This document shows, in pieces, positions 18,086-25,674 of a DNA stretch of 64,000 nt. The position numbers were made by a program, and so were the translations under genes. Location: the NCBI GenBank assembly GCA_035403465.1, contig DAONFG010000002.1, positions 62,001 to 126,000 of the forward strand. The letters are read 5' to 3'. Position 1 is the stretch's first letter. Each line of letters begins with the position of its first letter. This stretch comes from JAAYBQ01 sp035403465 (GTDB lineage: Bacteria > Spirochaetota > UBA4802 > UBA5550). The notes below the pieces were generated by a model. It searched no databases, was not told the origin of the DNA, and saw only the letters and a list, made by a program, of their open reading frames with translations.

Positions 18086-19228
18086 TTAATTCCTCCTTTT
18101 CAGGAGTGCGAGGGTCTCGATGTGGGGAGTCTGGGGAAACATGTCGTAAGCCTCGAAGGTTTCGATCTCCCAGTCCTCAAGCGCCTTTACATCGTCCCTG
18201 CATGTGGCCGGGTTGCACGACATATAGATGATCCTGTCCAGCTTCATGTTCCGGATCTCGCTGATCATCTTAGGGTGCATTCCGCTCCTGGGAGGGTCGA
18301 GTATAAGTGTGTCGAATGATGCGCTGTTTTCTTTTATGTAATCAAGGGTGTCTGCGCAGAAAAAGTTCACGTTCCCTATTTCATTGTTCTCTGCATTTTT
18401 ATGAGCGGTATCGACAGATTCCTGTACTATTTCAACCCCTGTAACACTTTCAGCAGCGGACGCAACAAAGAGCGATATGCTCCCTACGCCCGAGTAAAGG
18501 TCAAGGGTCCGGCCTGAGGTATGGGCCTTGATTTTACGGTACATGGCAAGGGCAACTTCAGAATTTGACTGGAAGAACGAATTCGGCGTGATCATGTATT
18601 CGATCCCGTCAAAGCTCTCAGTGATAAATCCTTTTTTCAATGTCTGGTGCACAGGCCCGAAACTGAGGTCCGCAAGCCCGTCACTGAGTATGATAGATGA
18701 GGAATCCACAGTCTCAAGAAAATCATAAAGCGCAAATCCGAACCGGTTTTCAGGAACCGATACAACAAGGTTAGCCATAACCTCCCCGGTGAACCTGCCC
18801 TGTCGCAGGACTATGTAGCGCAGATAACCGCTGTGATGCAGGTAGTCGTAATCCTCAATACCGGAGAGCAGTTCGCGCAGCTCAATAAATTTTTCATTGG
18901 TAGCGGACTGCATAATCGCACATGACTGAATGTCGACAACCTGCCTGTACCTCCCCTGCATCCGCAGCCCCTTCTTCCCGAATGCGCAGACCATGTCCAT
19001 CCTGTTCCTGTAGCCCAGGGGTGTGCCGGGTTCAACATTATCAACAGAGGCAATCCCCTCGAAGAGATCGTTCACATAATCTTTTTTTAACAGCAGCTGG
19101 TTTTCGTAGGGGATGTTCTGAAACATGCATCCGCCGCACTCGCCAAAGTGAAGGCAGGCAGGCTCGCATCCGGCACCTGCGTGACGCTCCATCAGTTCCG
19201 CAAAGTATTTTTTCTTTTTCTTTTTCAT
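18086..19228 (-). CDS. rlmD: 23S rRNA (uracil-C5)-methyltransferase, RlmD/TrmA family
   Basis: Makes m5U in rRNA (RlmD: U1939) or tRNA. The 380 residues carry the iron-sulfur cluster pattern GCEPACLHFGECGGCMFQ near residue 18, a SAM-binding DLYSGVGSISLFVA, VTGVEIVQESVDTA, the DPPRSGMHPKM motif, and the catalytic cysteine in MSCNPATCRDD. There is no N-terminal TRAM domain, unlike many RlmD proteins, so a TrmA-like or RlmC-like target is possible. It starts MKKKKKKYFAEL, a lysine-rich opening that may help RNA binding. Confidence 0.85.
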   Translation of the reverse strand: MKKKKKKYFAELMERHAGAGCEPACLHFGECGGCMFQNIPYENQLLLKKDYVNDLFEGIASVDNVEPGTPLGYRNRMDMVCAFGKKGLRMQGRYRQVVDIQSCAIMQSATNEKFIELRELLSGIEDYDYLHHSGYLRYIVLRQGRFTGEVMANLVVSVPENRFGFALYDFLETVDSSSIILSDGLADLSFGPVHQTLKKGFITESFDGIEYMITPNSFFQSNSEVALAMYRKIKAHTSGRTLDLYSGVGSISLFVASAAESVTGVEIVQESVDTAHKNAENNEIGNVNFFCADTLDYIKENSASFDTLILDPPRSGMHPKMISEIRNMKLDRIIYMSCNPATCRDDVKALEDWEIETFEAYDMFPQTPHIETLALLKRRN

Positions 19229-19288
19229 TTTATAATTTTACAATCCTTTTTGTGATGAGCATGAAACATATAACGACCCGCATCATTC

Positions 19289-19478
19289 GCCCCCTGTCCC
19301 CCGGAGGGGGCACGTGTCCAGAATTATTTAAACTATAAATACTGTTTAATCCTATTCCTGACAGGGTCAATACTATTTAAAAATCCTTTGCCAACTCAAT
19401 AATATAAAATTATTTTATATATTGTTCTTTGAATCACGAATTGTTTCCTTTTACGTGCCCCCTATGGGGACAGGGGGC
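19289..19478. repeat. Inverted pair of 26-28 bp GC-rich palindromic repeats
   Basis: At 19289-19316 the sequence runs GCCCCCTGTCCCC..., then GGAGGGGGCACGTG. At 19453-19478 its near reverse complement occurs (ACGTGCCCCCTATGGGGACAGGGGGC). Each is also internally palindromic. They face each other across about 136 bases of AT-rich DNA in the otherwise empty gap between the rlmD start and yciB, and could be a dispersed repeat pair or a small element. No ORF lies inside. Confidence 0.6.
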
Positions 19479-19634
19479 TTGTAGAAACTGGCACATAGGT
19501 AACACTTTAGACCGGGCGCATGAGTTACACTTTTTTCAAACATTCCGGTATGAGCTGAATTTTTATATTAATCCTGTATGTTAACGCGGACATCATTATA
19601 TGTTCTATTAAATCATCCCACCTCCAGGCGCCGC

Positions 19635-19651
19635 ACTGAGCCTGTCGAAGT
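19635..19651 (+). repeat. Dispersed repeat core ACTGAGCCTGTCGAAGT
   Basis: The 17-base sequence matches a short palindrome-rich repeat that occurs in intergenic DNA of many unrelated bacteria. Here it lies just downstream of yciB (28 bases from its stop), with a possible partial hairpin from the following GTGGGACAGTGGGC. Only one copy is seen in the window. Confidence 0.5.
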
Positions 19652-19678
19652 GGGACAGTGGGCTTAACAGTCAGCAGC

Positions 19679-20215
19679 CTACTCCGCATCCTCCTTGATA
19701 TAAGGTGAAAGCATAAAGCCCTGGATTATGACAAAAACTATCATGAGTCCAAAGATGCCGAAGAGTTTGAAATTGACCCATATATTTGTCGGGAAGTGAT
19801 ATGCCACGAACAGGTTGAGTCCCCCCATAAGAGCGAAAAAAGCCGACCAGCTGTAATTGAGCCTCTCCCATACCGACGCAGGTACGTTGATCTGTTTACC
19901 AAGCATGCTCTGCATGAGATTCTTCTTCCATACAATCCGTGCAGTAAAAAGGACCATGGCAAATATCCAGTAAAGGATGGTGGGTTTCCACTTAATAAAG
20001 ATTTCATTATGGACTATCAGTGTTGCTCCGCCGAAGACAAGGATCACCGCGAGACTTATGAGCATTGGCGGCTCGATTTTTTTATTTTTAAAGTATGTGT
20101 AACCGATCTGCAGAATGCTTGCGGCGATTGCCACGCCTGTTGCAAAGAAAATCCCCCTGAACTTGAATGCCGCAAAAAAAAGTATTATGGGGAACATCTC
20201 GAAAAGAAATTTCAT
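19679..20215 (-). CDS. yciB: Inner-membrane septation protein YciB/IspZ
   Basis: A 178-residue polytopic protein. It opens MKFLFEMFPIILFFAAFKF and has ATGVAIAASILQIGYTYFKN and ALMGGLNLFVAYHF, then the family stretch VWERLNYSWSAFFALMGG. In E. coli it belongs to envelope maintenance with division and elongation proteins. The ATG at 20215 has AGGAG upstream; a 65-residue in-frame extension to 20410 lacks family similarity and is rejected. It stands alone with unknown regulation. Confidence 0.85.
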   Translation of the reverse strand: MKFLFEMFPIILFFAAFKFRGIFFATGVAIAASILQIGYTYFKNKKIEPPMLISLAVILVFGGATLIVHNEIFIKWKPTILYWIFAMVLFTARIVWKKNLMQSMLGKQINVPASVWERLNYSWSAFFALMGGLNLFVAYHFPTNIWVNFKLFGIFGLMIVFVIIQGFMLSPYIKEDAE

Positions 20216-20594
20216 ATAGACTCCTGAAACGAAATTTAAAATAATTACATCCGGAAGTATTCTCATCCGGCTGTTTTTTCGACAACACAAAATCATTATT
20301 GTTAATAAAATAAATCCCGGATATCCAGGCTGAAGTATGCCCGATATTAAAAAATATTTATCAATTAACGACCCAATGTATATATAAATACAATTCTTCC
20401 TGAACAACAACTCATTGCCGTGCAGCCGATTCCCCCGGTTTAATTTTTTACAAAAATTATGTAAAAAAAGTGCCCCTGAGCCCCCCCAGAGGATAAAGCG
20501 TCCATGAATCTCTTGACAAATAAAAAAGCCTGTGCATTAAGTTAAAAAAAATATCGAGGTAACTTATAGATTACCGGCACTTAACTTCAAAAAC

Positions 20595-20622
20595 AATACC
20601 CGCCCTTTTAATGGCGGGTATT
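20595..20622. promoter_or_regulatory. 10-bp hairpin upstream of the SpeD-like gene
   Basis: AATACCCGCC and GGCGGGTATT form a perfect 10-bp stem around CTTTTAAT, about 70 bases before the SpeD-like start codon. There is no T-run after it, so a plain terminator is unlikely. A leader hairpin or protein-binding operator is possible. A weak TTGACA box lies further upstream (20513-20518). Confidence 0.5.
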
Positions 20623-20693
20623 AGTGTATATACCGTACAGTCTATAAATTCCGGAATAATACTGTATCACGACTAATTTTGAGGAGCAAATTA

Positions 20694-21104
20694 ATGGGCA
20701 AATCACCGGATGGCCTGGCGTCCCGGGGCGCGTATATGAGGGCAGAGATCAACGGGCAGAAATACTACGGCAAACACCTCATGGTAACAGCCGTGGGCTG
20801 CAACGAGAACCTGCTCGACATCCCTACCGTGTCCCGGTTCATAAAAGAGATGGTTCCCGCCATAGACATGGTTCCTTACGGCGACCTTGTAATTGCAAGG
20901 TTCGGCGATGGAATCGAGGTGGGGATATCTGCTGTGCAGCTGATTGTAACAAGTGCGATCACAATTCATACTAATGATACGTTCCGTGATCTTTACCTTG
21001 ATGTATTCAGCTGTAAATGGTTCGAAGAGGAGATAATCATAAAAATGATTAACGATTTCTTCGCTCCCGGGGAAGTAAAAGAAAACGTCGTACTAAGGAG
21101 ATAA
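20694..21104 (+). CDS. SpeD-like pyruvoyl decarboxylase homologue with altered processing site
   Basis: The 136-residue protein matches the S-adenosylmethionine decarboxylase (class 1B) fold: GKHLMVTAVGCNENLLD at the start, and a central strand LIVTSAITIHT followed by LYLDVFSCK. In SpeD the cleavage site is ESH, where the serine becomes the pyruvoyl group. Here it is TSA: Ser87 stays, but the preceding Glu and following His are changed. The later His92 and Cys107 are conserved. Known SpeD homologues with changed specificity act as ornithine or arginine decarboxylases, so the substrate is not safe to call. The ATG at 20694 has GAGGAG upstream. A SET-domain gene follows five bases later. Confidence 0.7.
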   Translation: MGKSPDGLASRGAYMRAEINGQKYYGKHLMVTAVGCNENLLDIPTVSRFIKEMVPAIDMVPYGDLVIARFGDGIEVGISAVQLIVTSAITIHTNDTFRDLYLDVFSCKWFEEEIIIKMINDFFAPGEVKENVVLRR

Positions 21105-21109
21105 AATAG

Positions 21110-21604
21110 ATGATCGATGATCACGTTCCGGACCGGTTTTACCCGGACTTTTACCCCAGGTTTATGCACGAACCCACAAAAGAAAAATTCAGTATAATTA
21201 AAACTGATGATGTGGGTGAAGGTATTATATCGCAGGCTTCATTCATGCCTGGCGACATCGTTTTTAAATTCGCGGGGGTTTTATTAAGTGAAGTAACGTT
21301 ATTCACTCTCCAGCTTAAGGAGGGGAATCACCTTCACGATCCATTTTTCATGGGCAAGGTGCTTCACAGTTGTGACCCTAACATGTCCTGCGACATGGAG
21401 ACTCAGACTTTCACAGCAGTGAAGGAGATTAAACCTGGCGATTTTCTCACCATGGATTACGAAACTACTGAAGAGGAACTCTTCCGCTCTTTCGAATGCA
21501 GGTGCGGAGCGCCTAATTGTAAAAAACTGATCATGGGGAAAAAATTCCGCTTACAGCATATGCAGGAAGCGTCAGCAATCCAGCATGCTGTAGCCGGAAC
21601 CTGA
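21110..21604 (+). CDS. SET-domain methyltransferase with post-SET cysteines
   Basis: A 164-residue protein with the SET core: DDVGEGIISQASFMPGDIVFKF, then VLHSCDPNMSCDMETQTFTAV (the NHSCxPN-like pseudoknot motif, with L-H-S), IKPGDFLTMDYE, and the post-SET FECRCGAPNC with three clustered cysteines. These are the SAM- and zinc-binding hallmarks of protein lysine methyltransferases. Bacterial SET proteins are rare and their targets are mostly unknown. It forms a two-gene unit with the SpeD-like gene, and a strong terminator follows. Confidence 0.85.
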   Translation: MIDDHVPDRFYPDFYPRFMHEPTKEKFSIIKTDDVGEGIISQASFMPGDIVFKFAGVLLSEVTLFTLQLKEGNHLHDPFFMGKVLHSCDPNMSCDMETQTFTAVKEIKPGDFLTMDYETTEEELFRSFECRCGAPNCKKLIMGKKFRLQHMQEASAIQHAVAGT

Positions 21605-21631
21605 CCGTGGTTTCAAGGATGATTCACTAAT

Positions 21632-21662
21632 AAAAAAACGGAGCCCTTTGCTCCGTTTTTTT
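21632..21662. terminator. Bidirectional rho-independent terminator
   Basis: ACGGAGC pairs with GCTCCGT across loop CCTTT, flanked by seven A on one side and seven T on the other. It ends the SpeD-like/SET unit, and also the convergent metallo-hydrolase gene. Confidence 0.9.
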
Positions 21663-21686
21663 ATTCTGCGCTAAACCTGTTTTAAT

Positions 21687-22565
21687 TCACTTCGTGTAGT
21701 ACATGCGATTTTCACACACAACTTCACCCAGACGTTCAAGGTGCTCCAGGTGCTTTAGATCCATGATGCACTCGTGCAGCCAGTATATGCTGCGCGGCTG
21801 GGGAAAATTTCCCTTGAAGGTTATTCCGTCATCTGCAATTTCCTGTACTGTGTGTTTCCCTGCGCGGATACGTTCAAGTATCTTTTCATCACGACTATAG
21901 AATTCATCAATATAGCCGGCAAGTTTGGACTGGATATCCCCTTTGATAATTGCCTTACCATGCCCGGCAACAATAGTATCCGGTTTAAGGCTCATCAGCT
22001 TTTTAATTGAACTGATAAAATCATCCACGCTGCTGTCAAGCATTGCATACTGGGTAATAATATCAGGGTGAATGTCAGCGGTAAAAATGAATCCCTCTTT
22101 CTGGAAGATAAAACCGCAGTGGCCGTATGTATGCCCCGGAAGATGCAGAACCTGGAACTCGACGCTTCCCGTTGATATTACCTGGTTATCTGTGACCTCA
22201 CCGTCAGCCGGGCGTGCAGCATATTTTACTGCAGCAAGGTATAGGGGCCGCACATCCTCGGCATTGTAAAGGTCAAAACCGTATGCCCTGAGGTATTCAT
22301 CACCCGATGCCGCGCGCGCGTGTTCCGCGGGGTGAAGCAGTATTTTTGCTTCAGCAAACTGGTTGTTCCGTGAATTGTGGTCGGTGTGGCTGTGACTGTT
22401 TACTATAAGATCTACTTTCAATCCGTCAAGATGCACAAATTCATCATCTGTCGGGCTTGAGTCTATGAGGCAGGTTATTTCATCCTCAATTAACAGGCAG
22501 TTGCAGTACGGAAGCCTGTATTTGCCGTTAGAGAGCAGCTTTATTTTATCAGTAAGTTTTTCCAT
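21687..22565 (-). CDS. Metallo-beta-lactamase-fold hydrolase
   Basis: A 292-residue protein with the metal motif NSHSHTDH near residue 70 (HxHxDH), a later LPGHTYGHCGF and TADIH, and AGHGKA near residue 200, so the dinuclear metal set appears complete. The C-terminal 80 residues hold a small helical region with a winged-helix-like pattern. The family includes glyoxalase II-like, lactonase and quinolone-signal lyases; the substrate is not predicted. A perfect 24-bp palindrome lies 23 bases before the ATG, suggesting operator control. Transcribed toward the SET gene. Confidence 0.85.
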   Translation of the reverse strand: MEKLTDKIKLLSNGKYRLPYCNCLLIEDEITCLIDSSPTDDEFVHLDGLKVDLIVNSHSHTDHNSRNNQFAEAKILLHPAEHARAASGDEYLRAYGFDLYNAEDVRPLYLAAVKYAARPADGEVTDNQVISTGSVEFQVLHLPGHTYGHCGFIFQKEGFIFTADIHPDIITQYAMLDSSVDDFISSIKKLMSLKPDTIVAGHGKAIIKGDIQSKLAGYIDEFYSRDEKILERIRAGKHTVQEIADDGITFKGNFPQPRSIYWLHECIMDLKHLEHLERLGEVVCENRMYYTK

Positions 22566-22588
22566 GTCTAAATCATCCCCCCGGATTA

Positions 22589-22612
22589 TTTTCCGGACAA
22601 TTGTCCGGAAAA
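22589..22612. promoter_or_regulatory. Perfect 24-bp palindrome (operator candidate)
   Basis: The half-site TTTTCCGGACAA is followed directly by its reverse complement TTGTCCGGAAAA. It lies between the metallo-hydrolase gene and the promoter of the small gene at 22719. Size and symmetry fit a TetR- or MarR-type binding site. No regulator gene is adjacent, so the assignment is inferred. Confidence 0.65.
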
Positions 22613-22650
22613 AGTAAATTTTGTCAAGGGTTAAGTTCCGATTATAGTCG

Positions 22651-22678
22651 TTGACAAATAGTTATTGTATGTTATAAT
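22651..22678 (+). promoter_or_regulatory. Sigma-70-type promoter
   Basis: TTGACA at 22651 and TATAAT at 22673 with a 16-base spacer, 40 bases before the ATG of the small plus-strand gene. Both boxes are consensus. Confidence 0.75.
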
Positions 22679-22718
22679 TCCATAAAAATACGTATATCCC
22701 AATACCAAAGAGACAATT

Positions 22719-22910
22719 ATGATGACACCGGGAAGCATGCGGCAGGGTATAACTAACGTTATAGAACTTGACCGCAAACTGCGCAACGATATTGCCCAGT
22801 ATTTTTTTGCCCTTCAGAAAATGAATGACCCGGCAAAATCGATCGAGCTTCTTGCCGGTCATGTAGCCATTATGGTAGAGATGATCAACGAACTGAAAAA
22901 AAACGCATAA
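22719..22910 (+). CDS. Small helical protein of unknown function (63 aa)
   Basis: Opens MMTPGSMRQGITNVIELD and is predicted fully helical (charged and leucine-rich, ALQKMNDPAKSIELLAGH). It has no signal peptide, membrane segment or family I recognise. A consensus promoter stands upstream, and AAAGAGAC before ATG can serve as ribosome-binding site, which supports a real gene despite its size. It is not overlapped by any conserved gene on the other strand. Confidence 0.55.
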   Translation: MMTPGSMRQGITNVIELDRKLRNDIAQYFFALQKMNDPAKSIELLAGHVAIMVEMINELKKNA

Positions 22911-23380
22911 GCGGATAAACACCCGGATGGTGCCACCTTGTCAAGCCTGCTGTCCTTGCCATGCTCACTGATATTTCAGCGCGTAATACTATTAAACAGT
23001 AAAAAGAGCAGGTAATCACAGAGCTCAAAACTGCAGTTTCAGACAACAAAACCTCCAGAGGGATGTCTACCTTTTGCGCTGCGTGTAAAAAATTTGCAAC
23101 GATAATGGCAAATGAAACCATATCGAAATCTATATCAACGTCATTACAGCATTGAGTTCGCTCACAGTATATGCCCAACCGGCATTTCAAAACTCCACCC
23201 TGATCTTAAAAATGAATACTGATTCACCGGGTTTTATATTCACGGCTTTCCGTTGGAAATTCCGGGCTTCCCCGCAATCAATCTATAATTGATTAAAATT
23301 TTTTCAAAATCCTGAAAAAATTTTTAATCTTTTTCATTCCCGGCACGTATACCTTTTAGACTCCTTAAAAGCAGGTTTAC
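22911..23380. other. Gene-free region with AT-rich hairpin before the outer-membrane operon
   Basis: A 101-codon minus-strand ORF exists near 22885-23190 but overlaps the small gene and has no family-like composition; I do not count it. At 23291-23329 GATTAAAATTTTTTCA pairs with TGAAAAAATTTTTAATC (one bulge) around AAATCC. This hairpin is about 50 bases before the GTG of the next gene and could be a terminator-like stem or a binding site in its leader. Confidence 0.4.
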
Positions 23381-24397
23381 GTGAAAGGTTTAAATCATAT
23401 TCTACTGAGTTTAATTTTAGCCTCCTCCAATTTATCCCCCCTCAGGGGGGAACTTCTTTTGAATGAAATTTCTGCAGGGGGAAGAACGGACTGGGTTGAA
23501 CTGAAACTTACACCTGGTACTGTATCCATGGATATATCCCCCCTTTTCGTGACCATGTACTACGGCACGAACGAAGCACTTGCATCTTCGCCGGTTACGA
23601 TGTACTGCGAGGATAAACCGGAGACTCCATGGGACGACAGGTTCGCCGTTATATATTTTACCACTGAACAGTCCATTGATGAAACTGATACAGCCGGTGA
23701 CCTTAACAATAACCGCGTACGGGACATTTATTGCAACAACTATGGCCTATGGAACACCGACTGCTGTGTGTCCATTGATTCTGATGATGATCCGGCCAAT
23801 AACGGCATCATTGACTTCATGGCATTCAGCAACAGGGACGGTTCGATCAACTCAACGATTGCGTCTTACATAAATTCCGCGATAAAAGCCGGCATGTGGA
23901 ACGACTGTGTTTCATCCAACACTCAGGACTGCTGCTGCTATATCGGCACTGAGGGAATGGACAGCTGGTCAACACTCTCACGGACCGGTTCAGATGATAC
24001 AGGCACATTCAACGATTTCGTGCTTACGCCTTATGCAACACCTGGAAGGGAAAACATCACGGATATTTCTTCAGGGTGCGGCAGGATACTGAAACCACTT
24101 AAAAACAGGGTTGTCTACAAGTACGGCTCAACTTCCGGGACTATCGAACTCCCTCTCTTCCTCTATCGTAAAACAAGTCTCAGGGTGAGGATCTTTAATT
24201 CAGCGGGAATGGGCATATACACAGGCCCTCTTGTTACCGATGCTTTACCCGGGTTCTTTACCGCAGTAATCAGCGAACGTGACCTGAAAGGAAGAATTTT
24301 AACCGGGCTCTACCCCGTCAGCATCGAGGCTGTTGATTCCGCAAACGGCAGGGCAGAAAGCTACGGGATAATACTGATTGTCGCGAGAGGGTCATGA
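23381..24397 (+). CDS. Exported lamin-tail-like domain protein
   Basis: A 338-residue protein with a signal peptide (KGLNHILLSLILASSNL), then LLLNEISAGGRTDWVELK, the characteristic beta-strand of lamin-tail domains, and several acidic turn motifs such as DTAGDLNNNRVRD. The C-terminal 100 residues have a FlgD-like beta-sandwich look (LRVRIFNSAGMGIYTGPL). The start is GTG with AGCAGG upstream. A GC palindrome (CCCCCCTCAGGGGGG) falls in the coding sequence just after the signal core. The next gene overlaps its stop (ATGA). Confidence 0.6.
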   Translation: MKGLNHILLSLILASSNLSPLRGELLLNEISAGGRTDWVELKLTPGTVSMDISPLFVTMYYGTNEALASSPVTMYCEDKPETPWDDRFAVIYFTTEQSIDETDTAGDLNNNRVRDIYCNNYGLWNTDCCVSIDSDDDPANNGIIDFMAFSNRDGSINSTIASYINSAIKAGMWNDCVSSNTQDCCCYIGTEGMDSWSTLSRTGSDDTGTFNDFVLTPYATPGRENITDISSGCGRILKPLKNRVVYKYGSTSGTIELPLFLYRKTSLRVRIFNSAGMGIYTGPLVTDALPGFFTAVISERDLKGRILTGLYPVSIEAVDSANGRAESYGIILIVARGS

Positions 24398-25674
24398 ATA
24401 TACTTCTGGCCATTACACTTTCTCTTTCGCTTAATGCTGCGTTTGAATCCGGATTCAGCGACCCGGAGCTGCTCTTTCCATACATCCGCGCAGTACAGGA
24501 TACCAGTTCCCCGGTTTGCGTAATTAATCCCGCGATGATCCCGTACTGCGGCGGATTTACCGCGACAGCTGCAGGCGGAAAACCTTACTACGGTTACGGA
24601 CTCGATACTGCATACGCTGCTGCTCAGTATGGGGGTTCTGTTTTTGGGCTTTCCGCGCGGTGGAACAGTTTTGGTGACAGCACATACAGGGAGAACAGTT
24701 TTTGCGCGGGTGCAGGTTTACGGCCGGTTCAGTGGTTCGGCGCGGGGGTCACCGCGGATATGTACAGGATATCCATTGATTGCGATGAGACCGTCTATGG
24801 TGAAACGCTGTACGATTTTGGCGCCGGATTTATATTTGTACCGGTCCAGTGGATGCAGGCCGGGTTCATGGCGCGGAATATTCATGCGCTTATAAAAAAA
24901 CAGGATGCCATTTTCAGCGAGTGGGGCTGCGGCCTGCTCGCAAAGCCGTGCAGGGGACTATCATTTTCCTGGAACATTACAGATAATCCCGCGGGTATGA
25001 TCAATACTTTTATTGTTACGGTAAATCCGCTGGAGTGTATCAGTTCAGGATTCGGATACTCTGCCGAAACAAATTCATTCGCTATGAACCTTGGATTCAT
25101 GTATCGGCGTGTCGAGTTCAATTACGGTTTACGGTTCCACCCATACCTTGGTTACAGCCACGCGGTCAGTATCACATATTCTGGAAACGGTGTGACCGAA
25201 CCCCTTGTTTACGGAAAAATAAAAAATCTCCCCGGAAAGAGGATCAGCATTCAGACTGTGACTTTTGATGAACTATTAAGCCTGGGAGTACTGAGCGATA
25301 CATCTGCGCGGAGGATTATCCTGTACAGGGAGCAGATAGGCCCCCTCTCTCGTGAAGCGCTTGTGAGGATAGGGCTCACTCCTGAGGAGATAAAAATGCT
25401 TGTTTCTCATGTTTACGGTTTCGAAAAAAACCCGAGGCCGGATACACGGTATGTTGCAAAAAAACCGGGAAAAAATAAAGGCTATGTGCCGCGCAAGGTA
25501 ATGGTCAAACGCAGGTTCCGTGAAATGATCGATGAAGGAATTCCCGCCTACCAGGCAGCATTATACAGCGACATGTGCGGGCCAGATGGAGACGACTTCC
25601 CGGAACTCCTTTCAGCTGACACATCCCTTGGAGATGACCAGAAAGGCATCATCCGGAGAATATGCGAAAAGTGA
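24394..25674 (+). CDS. Outer-membrane barrel-like protein with C-terminal HhH-like segment
   Basis: A 426-residue protein with a signal peptide (NILLAITLSLSLNAAFESG). Residues 20-275 have alternating aromatic and glycine strands as in PorV/UPF0164-type barrels. Residues about 290-340 read TFDELLSLGVLSDTSARRII, LYREQIGPLSREAL, VRIGLTPEEIKML, close in shape to the helix-hairpin-helix of ComEA-like proteins (ELL.L..I....A..II.YRE..G) but degenerate. A basic tail follows. It overlaps both neighbours by a few bases, so the three genes are translated together. Function unknown. Confidence 0.5.
   Translation: MNILLAITLSLSLNAAFESGFSDPELLFPYIRAVQDTSSPVCVINPAMIPYCGGFTATAAGGKPYYGYGLDTAYAAAQYGGSVFGLSARWNSFGDSTYRENSFCAGAGLRPVQWFGAGVTADMYRISIDCDETVYGETLYDFGAGFIFVPVQWMQAGFMARNIHALIKKQDAIFSEWGCGLLAKPCRGLSFSWNITDNPAGMINTFIVTVNPLECISSGFGYSAETNSFAMNLGFMYRRVEFNYGLRFHPYLGYSHAVSITYSGNGVTEPLVYGKIKNLPGKRISIQTVTFDELLSLGVLSDTSARRIILYREQIGPLSREALVRIGLTPEEIKMLVSHVYGFEKNPRPDTRYVAKKPGKNKGYVPRKVMVKRRFREMIDEGIPAYQAALYSDMCGPDGDDFPELLSADTSLGDDQKGIIRRICEK

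Noticed and set aside
20513..20541. TTGACA box as a promoter for the SpeD-like gene
   Set aside because: No acceptable -10 box at 16-18 bases; kept only as weak.
22885..23190. 101-codon minus-strand ORF
   Set aside because: Overlaps the promoter-driven small gene, has no ribosome-binding site or family-like pattern, and looks like chance.
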